Shown one piece after another: positions 22,261 to 35,675 of a stretch of 64,000 nt of DNA (position 1 is the first letter of the stretch; each line of letters starts with the position of its first letter). Below the pieces are notes generated by a model. It saw only the letters and a list, made by a program, of their open reading frames with translations. It did no database searches and had not been told where the DNA came from. The translations under genes were made by a program, and so were the position numbers. The stretch is from Strigops habroptila (Eukaryota; Chordata; Aves; Psittaciformes; Psittacidae): assembly GCF_004027225.2 (NCBI RefSeq), contig NC_044289.2, positions 6,499,761 to 6,563,760 of the forward strand, read 5' to 3'.

Positions 22261-25200
22261 GGCTTCCCCGCTCCTTCCTCCGGGGCAGCTCAGCTCCCAT
22301 GCTTGTGGCAGCACAGGGACTTACCCTGGAGGGTTAGGGTGCCAAAGCCGAGGGGATGCTGCCTCCGCAGGCACCCGGGCATCCCTGTGAAAGGATGACT
22401 TGAGGCGCAGGGCATGAGGGCAGGTCTGTCGCTCGGTAGAAGCTTTGGTCGTGCAGTGCTGTTAGTCAAAGTGTTCAGGAGGTTAAGAGGTGGTGTTGAT
22501 CTCCCCAGGAGATGAAGCCATTCCCCTTGCCTTGCCGGGGCCAGAGCAGAGTGCCCGGCCAGCGATGGGCTGGGGCGAGCGGACCATGAGAGCTGGTTTG
22601 TGTCCAAGGAAGGACTTCCAGGTTTTCACGTTCTTTGGTTTAATAACAAATCAAAGGCAGATGGCTCAACCAGGGATTACATCTCCTTTCCACTTCAGAC
22701 TGCTTTTTTGGCAAATAGGTTTCTTTCCTGACACTGTGTCAATGACAGTTACGGCTTCTTTGAGGGCAGAGTGTGGATAATAGCCATGTTCTTCTTTATT
22801 GCCCCCAGGTTTTCCTTCAGGAGGGAGGGATGGGAGAGCTGCTACCAGTGTTGCAGCAAGCTAGAGAGCGTTTGCAGAGAGTATGCTCAGCTTGTGGCAT
22901 CTCAGTTTGACTCCAGCCAACCCGGGCTGTTCCCTGTGTCTGGCTCTGGCCATGCGTCTGTGACAAGCGCTGCTTTTTGCCGAGATCAGCGTCCCCAGGT
23001 ACGATGCAGGAGGAGTGGAACAGGATGGCTTTTGTTTACGGTGGCCTAAGAACTGCCTGTAGTGCCCTTGGCCCTCCCCAGGGACCCTGTCAGTCTGTGG
23101 CCCCAGCTCTGCAGGTACCACCTTTTGTACCCAGGGCAGGAGGGAAAGTCCTAATTCCCTGAGCCTGGAGAGCACAGGGGTCTCAAAATTGCAATTTATT
23201 TTGTGCCCTTAGGCAGTGATTCTAATCTTAGTGTTTTATAATTGGTGTTGAATGGGAGAGTGAAAATACACAGGGGAGGAAATGGAGAAAAATAGTCAAA
23301 ACTTCGATTTTCTCCTCTGGGTGAACACCTAGATTGTGTGGGGCTGCACAGTGGGGCTGGCACACCCAGCATCAGAGGTGACCCTGTGTAATCAGAGGTG
23401 ATCACACATAATGCAAACTGGAGACAAGACATGGGTAATTCTTCCTTTTCAGTCAGTATCAGGGTATATTCTGAGGAGGGTGTTTGATACCAAGCCCTGA
23501 TGAAGGCATCCTCTACCCCACAGATAAGCCTTTGGCTTGCCTTGGTTTTATTTAGTAGTATGTTTTCAGATCCTGGTTGTTAGAGGAGCGGTACTGAAGG
23601 GTGTGTGGGAAACAGCAACCATATTCCTTTCCTTAAAACCAGGAATTCCCAAGGTAAGGTGTGGGATCACCTCTAAATTTTCAGGATATTTAATTAGCTG
23701 AACTACTGCTGCTTCCTTTGCAGATGAAAAGTACCTACAAATGAATGTTCTAATTTAGTTTTGCTGTTGCTCACCAAATACACTAATATTTTTAGATTTC
23801 CCAGGCTGAGAGTTGGTGGCGTGATAAACCCAGCTTTAGAAGGAATTTGTAAACCTGAATTATAAATGGATAGACGTGAGGAGACCTTTCCAAGGGAAGT
23901 ACCAAAATACATGGTGTCACTAATAGACAGTAATTACCATCCAGCTTCTTTCCTGAATAACTCACTGTACAGTCATGTCTGTTGGTCTTGTTTCAGGTAA
24001 TAGCAACCGTCAGAATTTGGTAACCCTAATTAGCTAAAAAAGGTCATTTCTTTGCAATGATGTTTTATGTAAAAACCGACTACCAGTTTGCTTCTTGGAA
24101 GGAGATCCGGAGCGCAGTTTGTCTTATCAGATCCCTTCAGTTCTCCAGTGCATGGCACATCTGTTGTTGGTGTGTTTCATCAAAGTAATAAAGCCTGGCT
24201 GGAAAGCTGGCGAGGAGAGAGGTACAAGGGCCACTTTGCTGCAATTAAGTGGAAACTTGGTTCACACCATGAGCACACTCCCAGACATCCATAAAGCGAA
24301 GGAATCATTAATGTTTACAGGGATGTTTTATGCAGTGTTCTTCTGTCTGTGGGGCTAAATTGCTGGGTGATTATTTTACAATTATTTTGGGTGGCAGAAG
24401 GTAGGTCACTTGGGCAGATCCCCCATGAGCAGACACATCAGAGACCTGCCCTGGCTGTGGGCAGCGCAGCCAAGTCTGCTCTTGGAGAGGAACAGTTTCA
24501 GCACAGGGCTCCTGTCCATGCGAGCAGGATATGACCCATCATCTCCATCTGTCAGAGCTGGTTATGTGGCTGCTGCATTGCTGCTTCCTTGCTGCACGAA
24601 ACTCACTGGTGGTGTTGGGGCTTCTTGAGGAGTGCAGGGTGTAGTGGAGCCGTGTCACAGCGATACTGGCGCTAAGCTGGACTGGCTACCTGAGCTGTGA
24701 GCACTTCATGTTTGCAGGGTGAGACTGTACATGTACACACCTCAGAGCTGACAAGTTTTTGGTGCTTGAAAAGGTGCTGGGATGCTGTTGGTGTGGGTAC
24801 ACAGGCATAAATGCATTTGTGAAAGTGAATTGATTTTGTAATACAAGAGAGTAGTTGAGAACGATCTGGTTAATGAAGTGGTTGGTAATCAGAGAAGGGA
24901 GTTGGGGGGTTCAGGCTTTTTGTTTGCTTTTTTTTTAAAAGCAGATAAATTTCAGCTGTAGGAGTTTATCATCCAAATCAGAGGATTTGGGGAGCTGTTG
25001 AGAGTAAAGAGAGCTTTGATGATTTGGCAAGGAATACAGCTTCTAAGGCAGCACTTTGATCTGCATTTTAAATGCTTCTTTGTAATGACAGTTTCACAAT
25101 TTCTTTTCTCATTTTAAGTCAGTTTTGCAGAGGTATGTTTTGAGAGAAAATAGTAACAGCACACATTATTCTTGTTGGCTTCGGAGCCAGCTAGAACTTG

Positions 25201-28119
25201 TAGTTCATCCCAGATCTTTTGGCTACTATGGTAAATTTATGATTACACCAAAAAGGAAATTAGTAGAGATGTTAAATATTATCAAAGCTTTGCAAATCTT
25301 TTGAAATAGCTCCAGTGTGAAACCTAAACTCACATTAGCATTTTTGCTGCGGTATGTCGTACAGTATTTAAGTATCCACCTAATATTTCGGGTTCCTGAT
25401 TTAGCTTGCCTTTTTTTTTTTCCTTCTGAAGGATATGTTGCTGTTTAGCACGTGCGCCCTTTTAGTCTTGCGTTGCACCTGAAGACCTTGATTCTAGTGA
25501 CTCAAGCTTTTTAAAGACAACCCAGTGCTGCTGTAGTGGTCCTATTGGGAACCTTTTTGTTCCCCTTCTATCTACAGCACATCCTCAGATAAACTCATTG
25601 GAGGAAGAAGGTTGTTGTCGCCTACGTATTCTTATACAAGAGAGCTTATTGCATTAATTTATGTAGTATGGATAGAGTGGGGGAGAGGGTAGGAATTGGG
25701 AATGTTTATTAAGATTTTCATTTACATCTTGCATAGCATCTTCCCTTCTTGTAGCCAGTTTAGGGTGGGGTTTATAACTCTCTTGGGAAAACAGCAGCCT
25801 TAAGGGTGAGGACAAATAAGCAAGTTTTCCCAGATTGATTGCACCCTGTGATGCTGGTTTTGGCCTCTCGTAGGCTGTACCAGGCTGGCAGCTCTCTGCT
25901 TGTGGACTGAGTTCAGGTGGCATGTAAAAGAGACCACACTTTTCATTTGCAAGCTAAATTAGCCCATGAAGTTGGGTCTTCAGTTACATGTAAATGGTAG
26001 TAAGGCTTTAGACAAAAAGCATTGTCTATACATTGACATCCTTTCCCAAACTGTCAGTGACTTTGTTCAGTTGCACATTACCCTTGTTCTGCGTATCTCT
26101 GGTACAGGACGCAGATTTGGAGCGTGTGACGCTGCGTGGTCCTGAAATGTGTAAATTCAGCCGTCACGCTCAGAGATGCTGAGCCAGATGCAAATTGCAG
26201 GCTCAGGTTGGCATCAAGTCCACCATCACCTTCAAATTTTTTTAAACTTTATGCTACTTTTTCACTGCATACAGCAAGTATCCCCTTTTTCTCCAAGTAG
26301 TCTCACTGATACAGGCTCAGTCTTACAAGTCTTCTGCTCTAATCTAGAAGAGGGTGTGTTTTCCTGTGTGGTGTATGTTAGCGTTGTCACAGGCATTACA
26401 TAGAGATACCTTACACATCTTTTGAAAGTTTCCTCGCAAGTTGTCAATGTTGGTGGATGTCCACAGTGCTTTCCAATGGTTCACAATTAATGTTTAGTGT
26501 AATCAGTCTCGCACGTATCTTTAATAAAATGCCTCAGACTGGATGGTTATTCACTGCCAGCATACATTTGAAAACGTGCATTTAGAAAGGCAAGTGCTTT
26601 TGCACACGGCAGTTCTCTGGTCGTTTGTGAGACCCTGCTCGTGCCCGCAGTGCCGAGGAGTCGTGCCTGTGATGCTTTGCTGGTGTGAGGTTTCTGCGTT
26701 TCAGCATGTGCAACAGGATTTCCCACATCTGCAAACTTGGCCCAAGCAATCCAGCAAAGCAGAATTTAGCCTTGGAGAATGAAAGCTGATTTACCCCCAG
26801 GCTTGGAGCATACCAAGAATGAAGAGAGGTACTTGCACACAAATCAATACTACTTTTCAAGAAGATATGCAGGACGTGGTTTCGGGATTTTTTTCCCATC
26901 TCTTCATTCTGTCCAATATGTTAAGTAGCTCGTTTGTTACTCTAACCCCCTACAAATGATTGTCAGTAATAATTCTGTAAAACTATGAATCAACTCTGCA
27001 TGACTTTGTGCAAATAGACTGAGTAATTTCTTTGTTCTTTTCTTCTTACTTTGTAATTGGAGTCTGTAAAAGCCCAAAGGTTTGGTCTTGTGGAAAGTAT
27101 GATTCATTTATTGGTGTCTGTGCCGACTAGTTATCTTTCAGTAATTCCAGAGTGCTGCTACAAGCCAAGAGTGATTCATACATGGCTAAGTGCACAAACA
27201 AATGGGGTCATGGCCATCTGCAGAAACTTTTCTAGTCTATTTATGGTATCGGAGAAAGAAGTGGGTGTATTAAGGATGATGGAATAGGTGTCAATTACAT
27301 TAGTGAATATAACCGGTTAAGTAACGCTAACCATTACTCAAAGCCACATCTGCTCATTGCTGGAGATCACAACAGTAAGTCCTATTTAAGTGTTAACGTA
27401 GGGCTGATATACGAGAGATGGATTGTGTCTAGCTTGCCTCCTAAGGAGCTTGCCATGCTAAGTGCTGTGATAGTCTCTTTTACCTTGACATGTAGATGTT
27501 AACTTAACAACTTGAGTAGTTGTAGTAGCAAAGTTGGCTCTTTACTGTTGCAGATCTCAGTCATTATATGCTTTATGTGCAGAATTTGGACTAATAATTA
27601 ATGAACTTGTTGTTAGTGGTCAGTGGTAGGGTTTCGCTTTTGCACACCACACAGAATGGCTGTGCAACATCTTAGCAGACAGTGGTGGTCAGGTGAATCA
27701 GTTTTCCTTCCAAATGCATCTTCAGTGCTTTAAAATCTCAGCAGGAAGACAAGCTGCATCTCTACGAGGTAGCCTGCCTCTTCTGTCCCATTTCATTGAT
27801 TGGGAGAATTAATTTTCCCCTTTGTAACTCTGGTAACAAACCAGCCCTGTGTGCAGCCACATGGGGATTGCTGTGTACAGTCTGCTTCCACCGTGCTCAC
27901 AAGTGAAGGAGCTGGGCGCCAGGGCAGGCACTTGGGTGCCTGAGTTGATCGTGTGAATGGAGTTTGAGACTAGTGATAGAAAATACTGGGGGCAAGAAGC
28001 ACTCCTGAGGTGTATGGATGAGGGCAGCTGGGGGGCTCACTCCAGACCCCTTCCTCACCCTGCCTGCTCTTCAGTCCTGTGTGCTGCTGCTGGTTTTGCA
28101 CCTGAGATGTGTATCCAAC

Positions 28120-28260
28120 AGCATCTTGCACTTGCAGAGCATGTGGTGGTCTCACAGTGCTTTACAAACATCCCACATCCACAGAACGGATGAGCGTTAC
28201 TGCAGAGGCGAGCTGGAGGCACGGGTGGACCGGTGCTGTGAGGTTTGGAAGTGGCTGTGG
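28120..28260 (+). repeat. Ancient MIR/L3-like fragment in intron 1
   Basis: CACAGTGCTTTACAAACATC followed by a GCGAGCTGGAGGCACGGG segment resembles the order of MIR or L2/L3-type 3' ends (a 'gctttacaaac' block, then 'gaaactgaggcac'). It is strongly diverged. Confidence 0.3.
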
Positions 28261-31200
28261 CCCCATTCCCTGAGCCCTGAGAGATCTGTGTGGTCACTGC
28301 TCGGTTGTGTTTGATTTCAGAGGACTTGACTGGAGCACAGAGCTCATGGACTCAAATTTCTGTAAATTGAATTTAAGCTTCGGCGCTCGCCAAAAATATG
28401 GAGTAATTTGGCAATGTTGCTGTTGTCCTTTTACTGACGTTTTGAACACGGTGACCGTTTCTGCTGCACCCTCACTGCATGTGCTCTCACAGAAGGAGAC
28501 ACGGCCCTGGCTGATATGCCAAGTATGCTGCGGAGGGGGAAGTGACCCAGACTTTTGCCCAAAGGACTGATGAGCCTCTCCTGATGTCTGAGCAGCTTTC
28601 TTCTTCTGCCCTTGCTTTATTTAAGTCAACAGATTGTGTAAGCCACATGCTAGATTTACCTGCAGGGCAAGTGGGGATGGAAGCAGTGCCATTTGGATGG
28701 ATTCCCAAAAGACATCTAACCGCTCAGCGTTAAGACTAACATTTCCAAGCCTGAGTCCTTACAACAGTCCTCCGGATTGTGCTCACCGCCTCCTCCATCC
28801 GTGTGCTGAGGACGAGTCCCAGGGAAGCTGCCTGCTGCGGGTTGGGCTCTGTACTGAGCGAGCTTGGAAATTCTACCCTTTAGTGGTTTCTGTTTAATAT
28901 TGTCATTAATACTGTTATCAAGAAATGCCCCCAAAGTGAAGCTGTGCCCGAGCCTTCCGTACCCTCCCGTTTCCCGCAGTGCTGGGGGCACTGGCTGCCC
29001 ATTAGAGCACAGGGATGAAAGCCACAGCTCAGCAGCTTCAGTGACCCAGCGTTGGGCTTGTTCTTGGTGCACGCTCCAGACTTGAAACCAGGCTGGATTT
29101 CCTTGTGCTCTTCACAAGTATCAGTGCAATAAGACTCAGTTCCTCAAGAGTGGGAGAGTTTTCCCCGCGCTGGCCTGGCTGCAAGGGCTTGGCTTCATTA
29201 AAGCGGATGTCTGTGCTGCTTTCCTGGAGGGCAGGTCCTGCTCCTTCTGTGGTTTTTTTCCTTCCTTCCACCATTATTCCATCTTACCAAGGGTGGACTC
29301 TTCACTTCAGTAACTTGGAACAGCATATATAGGTTAGGCTTATCACTGAGCTTTGAAAATTCCTTGGCCTCCTAGGTGCTGCCTTTGGGACATGTAAGGA
29401 ACAACATGATTATGGACACTTGCTTCACACAATTCTGAGTAAAATTACCTTAAATTGTAATAATTTCCATTATAATAAATAGGAATCTCACTGTTACAGT
29501 TACACTTGTATTATTGCAGTCAGACTCTGCTTGAATTGGAAGATGCATTTTTGAGTTCAGCGTCTCCCTCTCCAGCGTGCACAGACACACACACGAGGTG
29601 TGTAACACTTAATAATGCTGATCACGGGTGTGTAATGCAAGGCATGTTTTATGTTTCCCTAGCGTGACTTACTTGTAGCAGTATATACAAATTGCAGCTT
29701 TTCCAGCTTTTGCTGTGAATGCAGGGTCTGTCTTGTCAACTCATGTGCCAGAGATGGCCTTAAGAGCAAGGAGAGGGGGCAGAGCTCTTGGATGGGGTCC
29801 TGCATGCCCCGAGCAAGGCACAGAGCAAACTACGAGGTTACAAACATATTCTGTCTTGCTGATAGCTTTTAATCCTCATCATTCTCATAGGTTTTCTTGA
29901 TGAATACTTCTCAACATCTGCTGACTTGCCATCCAGGCCTAAATTGTAAGGAACAATAAATATAATAGACAGCCTCAATTTAATAGATTTACTGCGAGCT
30001 TTTTATTAGTGCAGCTTTTTTTCTAAATTAAAAAAAAAAGAAAAAACATGACTGCATTTATTTAAATTGAGTTCAGAAAGCTCGTTGGAATCTGACAGAA
30101 GCCTGGCTGAGTGGGCTCAGTTCAGCTCACTTGGTTCTGCAGCGAGGGAAGGATCTGTGCCGCTGTGCAACCTGCACAGCGCTGCCTGGTCTCGAGTGGG
30201 TTAACAGCCACGTGCAGATGTTCAGGAATTTCTCTTCTGACTTGACCACGGGGTTTTGCTGCTATTCAGACCACAAGTGCACTCCAATCGCAGCAGGTTC
30301 ATGGGTTTGGAGATGCTTTTCATCCTCTCCTGTTCTTTCTCTTGCCTCGGAAAGGGATCACGCTGTATCTTGCAGCCATGTGTCTTCCTTGGTTATGCTT
30401 CTAGAGATTTGCAGACCCACATTAAGCATCTATTAAATTAAGCAAAATGGCCTTTAGAAAGCTGCATTTCAAGTGGAAGAAATGCTTTATGTAACTTAGG
30501 GGTATGTGAGGGGACTTAAATACAAGCTTAAATTGGCTGTTACGAAAATAGGTATAATTGGTTTTTTGCACAGTGATTTTACGGCTTCTGAGTTTAATGT
30601 CCTGATGAAATCCTGCATCCAGTCCTCACGCCGCCGAGGAGATGGGGTTGAGGAGCCTGAGTAATGGGACTGGTTCTAGGAACAGCCTTGCCCTCATTTG
30701 TAAGATGGGACATACCTGTAATTTGCTGACGCTCTGCTTGGTTGGAAAGGCATCTGGAGCAGTGGTTTCCTCTCACCTGTGTTTGCCCTTCGGTCTCCCC
30801 CTGCAGCACTCCATTGCCTCGTGTCAGCGCTGGGCAGGAGAAGGGGCATCTCTTACTATGGTTGTAACTACCTGAAGGTGAAAAATGCAAAATGCTTGCA
30901 GCTGTACCCTCCTCACTGTGCACGTGCCAAGAGCTGCAGCTTGGTTTTCCAGCCTGATCAATGCAGTTACTTTAAGTCATTGGGTAATTTAGTAGCTGGA
31001 GGCACTTCTGCGGGCTTGGCTGAGAGCGACTGCTTTATTTCCTGCCTTGGGGATGGCTGGGGAGGGTTTCCTCTGAGCTTGGGCTTCCCCGGTTGCTACT
31101 GGGGCCAGGAGATGCTGTGGGGCTGTCACCAGCCGTTCTGGGATCAGGACCTGAGGAAGTGGAGGATATCACATTTTGGCCTTGCATCCTCATATTAATC

Positions 31201-31684
31201 CAGATAGTCTTTCCTGTTTCTATATTTAAAGCCATTCTGTTCTTCTGTGTGGTGAGATACAGCATCAGCTCTCTTTGGTAAAGACTGACCCATCCTCTTC
31301 TGGAAAGCTGGTCCCCAAGTAGCATTTCTCCATAGACAACAAGGCTCCTCTGACTCTTGTGGGCAGGAATTGGAAGAATATTTTATTTCATATGTCTTCA
31401 ACCAGTTAGGACTTCGAGCTGGTTTCCTTTCTAGCTTACTAAAGGTCTTGCAAGGACGAAAAAACTATTGCTTTCCTAAGAGTATCTTAGCCAACACATG
31501 GGAGGAAAGCCTGGCACTGTGAGACAGGGTGGAAAATGCTGAGATAGATTTGCTGCCGCTTTGAAACTATCCCTTTTTAATTGTCCAAACAGCATTTTAG
31601 AGAAAATCTCTGCTCTTCTCTGTCTTCTTCCAGCATAATAATTCTACATAATCATGTTTCTTTCTCAAAAAGAATAAGGCATGA

Positions 31685-31713
31685 TTTTTTTTTTAATTTT
31701 TTTTTTTTTTTTT
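31685..31713. repeat. T-rich tract in intron 1
   Basis: T10-AA-T17 followed by AG. It resembles a splice acceptor tract, but no exon-like sequence follows. Confidence 0.85.
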
Positions 31714-33199
31714 AGAAGGGGGAAGGGATAAATTCCAGATGTTGCTGGGATACACTTTTTGCCTCTGTTTAATGTTTAGTGGCTCTCAGTAAACAGGCTG
31801 TGAGAGGTGGGGCTGATGTTTTTATTCCAGGACGAATCATCTACAATAAATCCCATCTGCTGACGGGGGACCATATCTTGGGTGTGACTTGGTGCAGTTA
31901 GGAGCTGATCCTGGCTTTCCTGCTTTGCAGCGAAGGCTGAGGTTGGCCCAAGTCCTCCTTTGGGGTCTTTACCCTTGTTCTTCATGGTATTCGCCCTCTG
32001 CTTCCCAGCTCGCTGCTGAGCTCTGGCTCTGTGAGTAAGGAATGCTGTGTGGGGGTCTGATCCCCTGCCTGTGTGGACCCTGGCATGGGAATGAGCACCT
32101 CTGCTTTGAACTGACTCGCTGTTTGGGGGCAGCTCTGGTCCGCGGGCAGCCCTGGGCAGCCCTGGTGGCTGCTGTGTCCATTGTGCTGTCCACGTGGGAT
32201 GCCCAGTTCAGCAGGAGTCTTCAGGCCATGCTGCTGTGAAGCTGGGTTTGCTGGGGTTACAGCCCAGCAAAGAGCATCTGTGTTCCCTGCAGCACAGTGT
32301 GAGGCCAGATGCAGGAGCTGGGCTCTGGGCAGAGGCAGACTCTTCCCTTCTCCCACAGCAAAGACTTGTCTTCTCAGTGCCTGTGATGCTTTTACCTGCT
32401 TTTGGAGCCTTCTTGCAGACTAAACCAAAAATAATGTCCCAGCATGCGTTGCACTTGGGCGTCGTGGAACAACTGCAGCAGCTCCGTTCCCTGTTTTGTG
32501 TTTTCACCTGTTTAGACTGAGTACATCTTTGTTTTGTTGGCAGCCTATTTGGTTGCACAAACAGTGTAAGACAAAACCACCAGCAGGTGTTGGTCCAGCC
32601 AGTGTAATTACTGGTTCCTTGCTGCTGCTGCTGGTAGGCAGACAGTGTGAGCCACCCTTCACATGGAGCCGTCTGGCAGGACTGTGGCTGCAGAAGGGCT
32701 CCGGGCACTGGTCCACAGGGAATACACACCGGCGGCTCAACTACTCCAGTATCCCTTTCCCTGCTGCCGACTGCATAAAAGAAAAGTTATGCACGTATGG
32801 AGGAAGGGAGGAGAGCTGAGGGTGGCTCTGGTCGAGTTTAAAGCAATGACTTTAAGTGCAAATATGCATTTGCATTTTAAAAGTTGGCAAAATGGCTGAA
32901 CCAAAAGGCCAAATGTGAGCATGGGAGAGCCAGGCGAGCTCAGAGAGTGGCGAGAAGCTGCATCCTCAAATCCCACCTGACTTGAGAGGGTTCAGGCTCG
33001 CTTCTCCCACACATCCCAGTCATGGCCAAAACACCTTGGGACTTGCTGACAGCCATGGTGTGTGCAGGGGGGGTCAAGGCACCCTGGGCATTGCTGGAGC
33101 AGGGAGAGGGGCAGAGCTGCTGCTGGCTGCACCTTTGGGAATTTATCCTGAGAACAGCAGATCCTGATCCAGCCAGGCACGGAGCCTGTTCTCAACCTC

Positions 33200-34090
33200 C
33201 AGCTTTCCTATGGAAACTCACACCTTTGGGGCATCACATCCCTTTTCGGCCTTCGCTTTTTCTGGGCCTCTGCGTACCCTTGGCCTCCCACCCCATTTTA
33301 GCCTTGAACCTGTCTTTAGCCTCCACTTATCCGCAGACTCCTGCCCTATTTGGCCTTCAGACCCTTTTTGGTCTCCATTTTTTTCACCCTCTACTTTTCT
33401 GTTGACCTTCCACACACTTGCAATTGGGACTTTTTCTCAGCCTCTCCTTTGGCCTCCTGCCCCTTTTTGCCTCCACTTTTTCCCAGCTTCTAACTTACTT
33501 TTGGCCTTGCTCTACCTTTTCAGCCACTACTTTTTCCCCAGGCTCCACTTTTCCCCACCTCTGTTTTTCATTTGGCCTCCCATGCCTTTTTGGCCTCCAC
33601 TACCTTTTTGGCCTCTGCTTTTTCCTCAGCCTGTAATTTTCCTTCAGCCTCCCACCACTCTTTGCTTTCCCATTCCTTTTGGCCTCAACTTCTTTTCAGC
33701 GTCTACTTTACCTTCGGTTTCCTGAACCTTTTGGGCCTCCCACTGCTTTTTGGCCTCCACTTTTTCTCACCCTCTGCATTTCCCTTTTGGGCCTCCCATC
33801 ACTTCTTTTGGACTCCCACCCTTTTTGTCCTCATCTCTTAATCAGCCTCTACTTTCCTTTTTGTTTCTCCCAACACTTTTTGCCCTGCTCCTGTTCTAAG
33901 CCTCCACTTTTTTTCAGGCTCTACTTTTTATCTCCTCCCCCTTTTTTGTCCTTCGTTTTTTCTCAGCCTCTACGTTTCACTTTTCAGCATCCAACCCCAT
34001 TTTTTCAGCCTCCCACCCCTGCTTGGCCTCCACTTTTCCTCAGTGTCTGTTTTTCCCTTTTGTCCTCCTACCCCTTTTTTGTGCTGGTTT
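33200..34090. repeat. Long pyrimidine-rich minisatellite in PMEPA1 intron 1
   Basis: Degenerate tandem units of roughly 50-55 bases carry CTTTTTGGCCTCCACTTTTT, then CTCAGCCTCTACTTTTCC, then TTTTGGCCTCCCACCCC. The + strand is almost entirely C/T with GG in each GGCC. Because units lack stops, three overlapping frames stay open (for example 33210-33725, 33572-33841 and 33679-34122) and read as Phe/Leu/Pro/Trp-rich strings, which are not genes. Confidence 0.9.
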
Positions 34091-34953
34091 TGTTCCATCT
34101 CTTTTCGAGCTCTGTGCAGTAAGGTGAGGAAGGAGCAGGAGGAGGAAGAGGTCATACCTTGTTGCTGTCTGGCTTGGCCGAATTCCTTTGTTTTCTATCC
34201 CAGCAGGAGCAGTGTGGGTGCCCCTTCCAGCGGGGCAGTGGTTACCTGTCTCAGAGGCTCTCTGCTCCCCATGCATACTGCCTGTGTGGCTCTTTGTCTC
34301 TTAATCTTTACCAGGGTGAAGAAGTTGCTTATCTCCATCCTCTTGGGTGCATGGAAAGCCACTTCTTAAAGCTTTATTTGGGAGAAGTGATGTGTTAATA
34401 CAAGCCCTTGATCCTCCCAGCCTGCTCTCCTGCACTCGTACCACAGCGGTCGTGGCAGGAGCGGAGGCAGGAGCAGCATGAGCTATGTGAGTACCCAAGG
34501 CGCAGCCTTGCCTTGGTGTGTCTGGCGGCTGGAGCCTCCCTTGCTCTCAGGTTAAAGGCCGCTTTTATAGGCCAGTAGGACTCCTTTGCATCAGACTGCG
34601 GCAGGTAGTAATTAGTGCCAATTAACCATTATCAGTGACAGACAGTTCTTACGGGCTTCATAAAAAGGCCCCGTATGCAGGTTTTGTCTGGGGACTGCAA
34701 AGCAGCTCCTCACGCGCTGGGGTTGTGCTGGTGGGGCTGGGGGGGATCCGTATCCCATCAGGTTTGCAGACACTAATGCACTGCTCAGTGACAGGCAAAA
34801 GAGAAGTCATGGGTTGTCTTTTAACCCGAGCTTTTTGTTCCTTACTTGAAAATACATCTGCTGGGCGTTTCATCTGGGGTGTTGTGCAGTAATTTGCTGT
34901 AGGTCTTCATCTTTAGCACCCCTCTGTGTTTGTAGACAGCACATGACAATTAG

Positions 34954-35168
34954 ATCTTAGGCAGAAGCTCTTCCCTGTGAGGGTGCTGAGGCGCTGGCAC
35001 AGGGTGCCCAGAGAAGCTGTGGCTGCCCCATCCCTGGCAGTGTTCAAGGCCAGGTTGGACACAGGGGCTTGGAGCAACCTGCTCTAGTGGAAGGTGTCCC
35101 TGCTCATGGCAGGGGGTTGGAACTAGATGATATTAAGGTCTTTTCCAACCCAAACCATTCTGTGAATT
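34954..35168 (+). mobile_element. CR1 LINE 3' fragment in PMEPA1 intron 1
   Basis: The stretch runs from AGAAGCTCTTCCCTGTGAGG through GTTCAAGGCCAGGTTGGACA to the CCATTCTGTGAATT end, the usual avian CR1 3' end in the sense orientation. It is 5'-truncated. Confidence 0.93.
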
Positions 35169-35636
35169 AGCCCTGGTGCCTCAGAGTGCACGCTGCTGCC
35201 TGTGGCCATGGACCAGTGGTCTGGTGCTGTTGGACATGGTGGGAAAGTCTCTGGGGTGGGGCTGAGTGATCCCAAAACCTTTGCAAACCTTTGTAAGGCT
35301 CTGGCATATCATGAGGCGAGCTGGCTGCGAGCGGTGCTGGCAAAGGCCATGCAGTGGCATGGCTGGAGAGGAACAGGACCCTGTGCTGTAACTTCTGGTT
35401 TGGGAAAAGCATGTGGGGTCATTACCGGGAGAGGTGGCACCCGGCTTGTAGTGCTGTGGTACTCCTGGCTACCGCGGAGGTGGTAGGCTTGGGTGCAGAT
35501 GTCAACCATGGTTGGCTATGGGGGAGCTCTTCAAGAATGAGTCCCCAAGAGGGGAGCTGGGGTGTGTGTTGCAGCCGGTCGGAGGTGGCTCCCATCACTG
35601 ACAGATGCTTTCTGTTTTTCTTTCAAATGTCTCCAG

Positions 35637-35675
35637 GCACTGAATGTTTAGGTCGCACCTTTCCAGGTAAACTGG
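35637..35675 (+). other. Candidate frame-preserving 39-base microexon in PMEPA1 intron 1
   Basis: A pyrimidine tract (TTTCTGTTTTTCTTTCAAATG TCTCCAG) precedes the start and GTAAGT follows the end. Spliced between exons 1 and 2, it would add 13 codons without a stop (Ser-Thr-Glu-Cys-Leu-Gly-Arg-Thr-Phe-Pro-Gly-Lys-Leu) and change Thr35 to Ala. Good-looking pseudo-exons are common in long introns, so this is a weak prediction. Confidence 0.2.

Noticed and set aside
22809..22998. 190-base exon-like stretch with CAG acceptor and CAG/GTACGA donor in intron 1
   Set aside because: In the phase set by exon 1 it meets a TAG stop after about 18 codons, its length is not a multiple of 3, and the protein is unlike any family.
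33210..34122. Hydrophobic Phe/Trp/Leu-rich ORFs of 89-171 codons
   Set aside because: They are readings of the pyrimidine minisatellite in three frames, with no independent coding sign.
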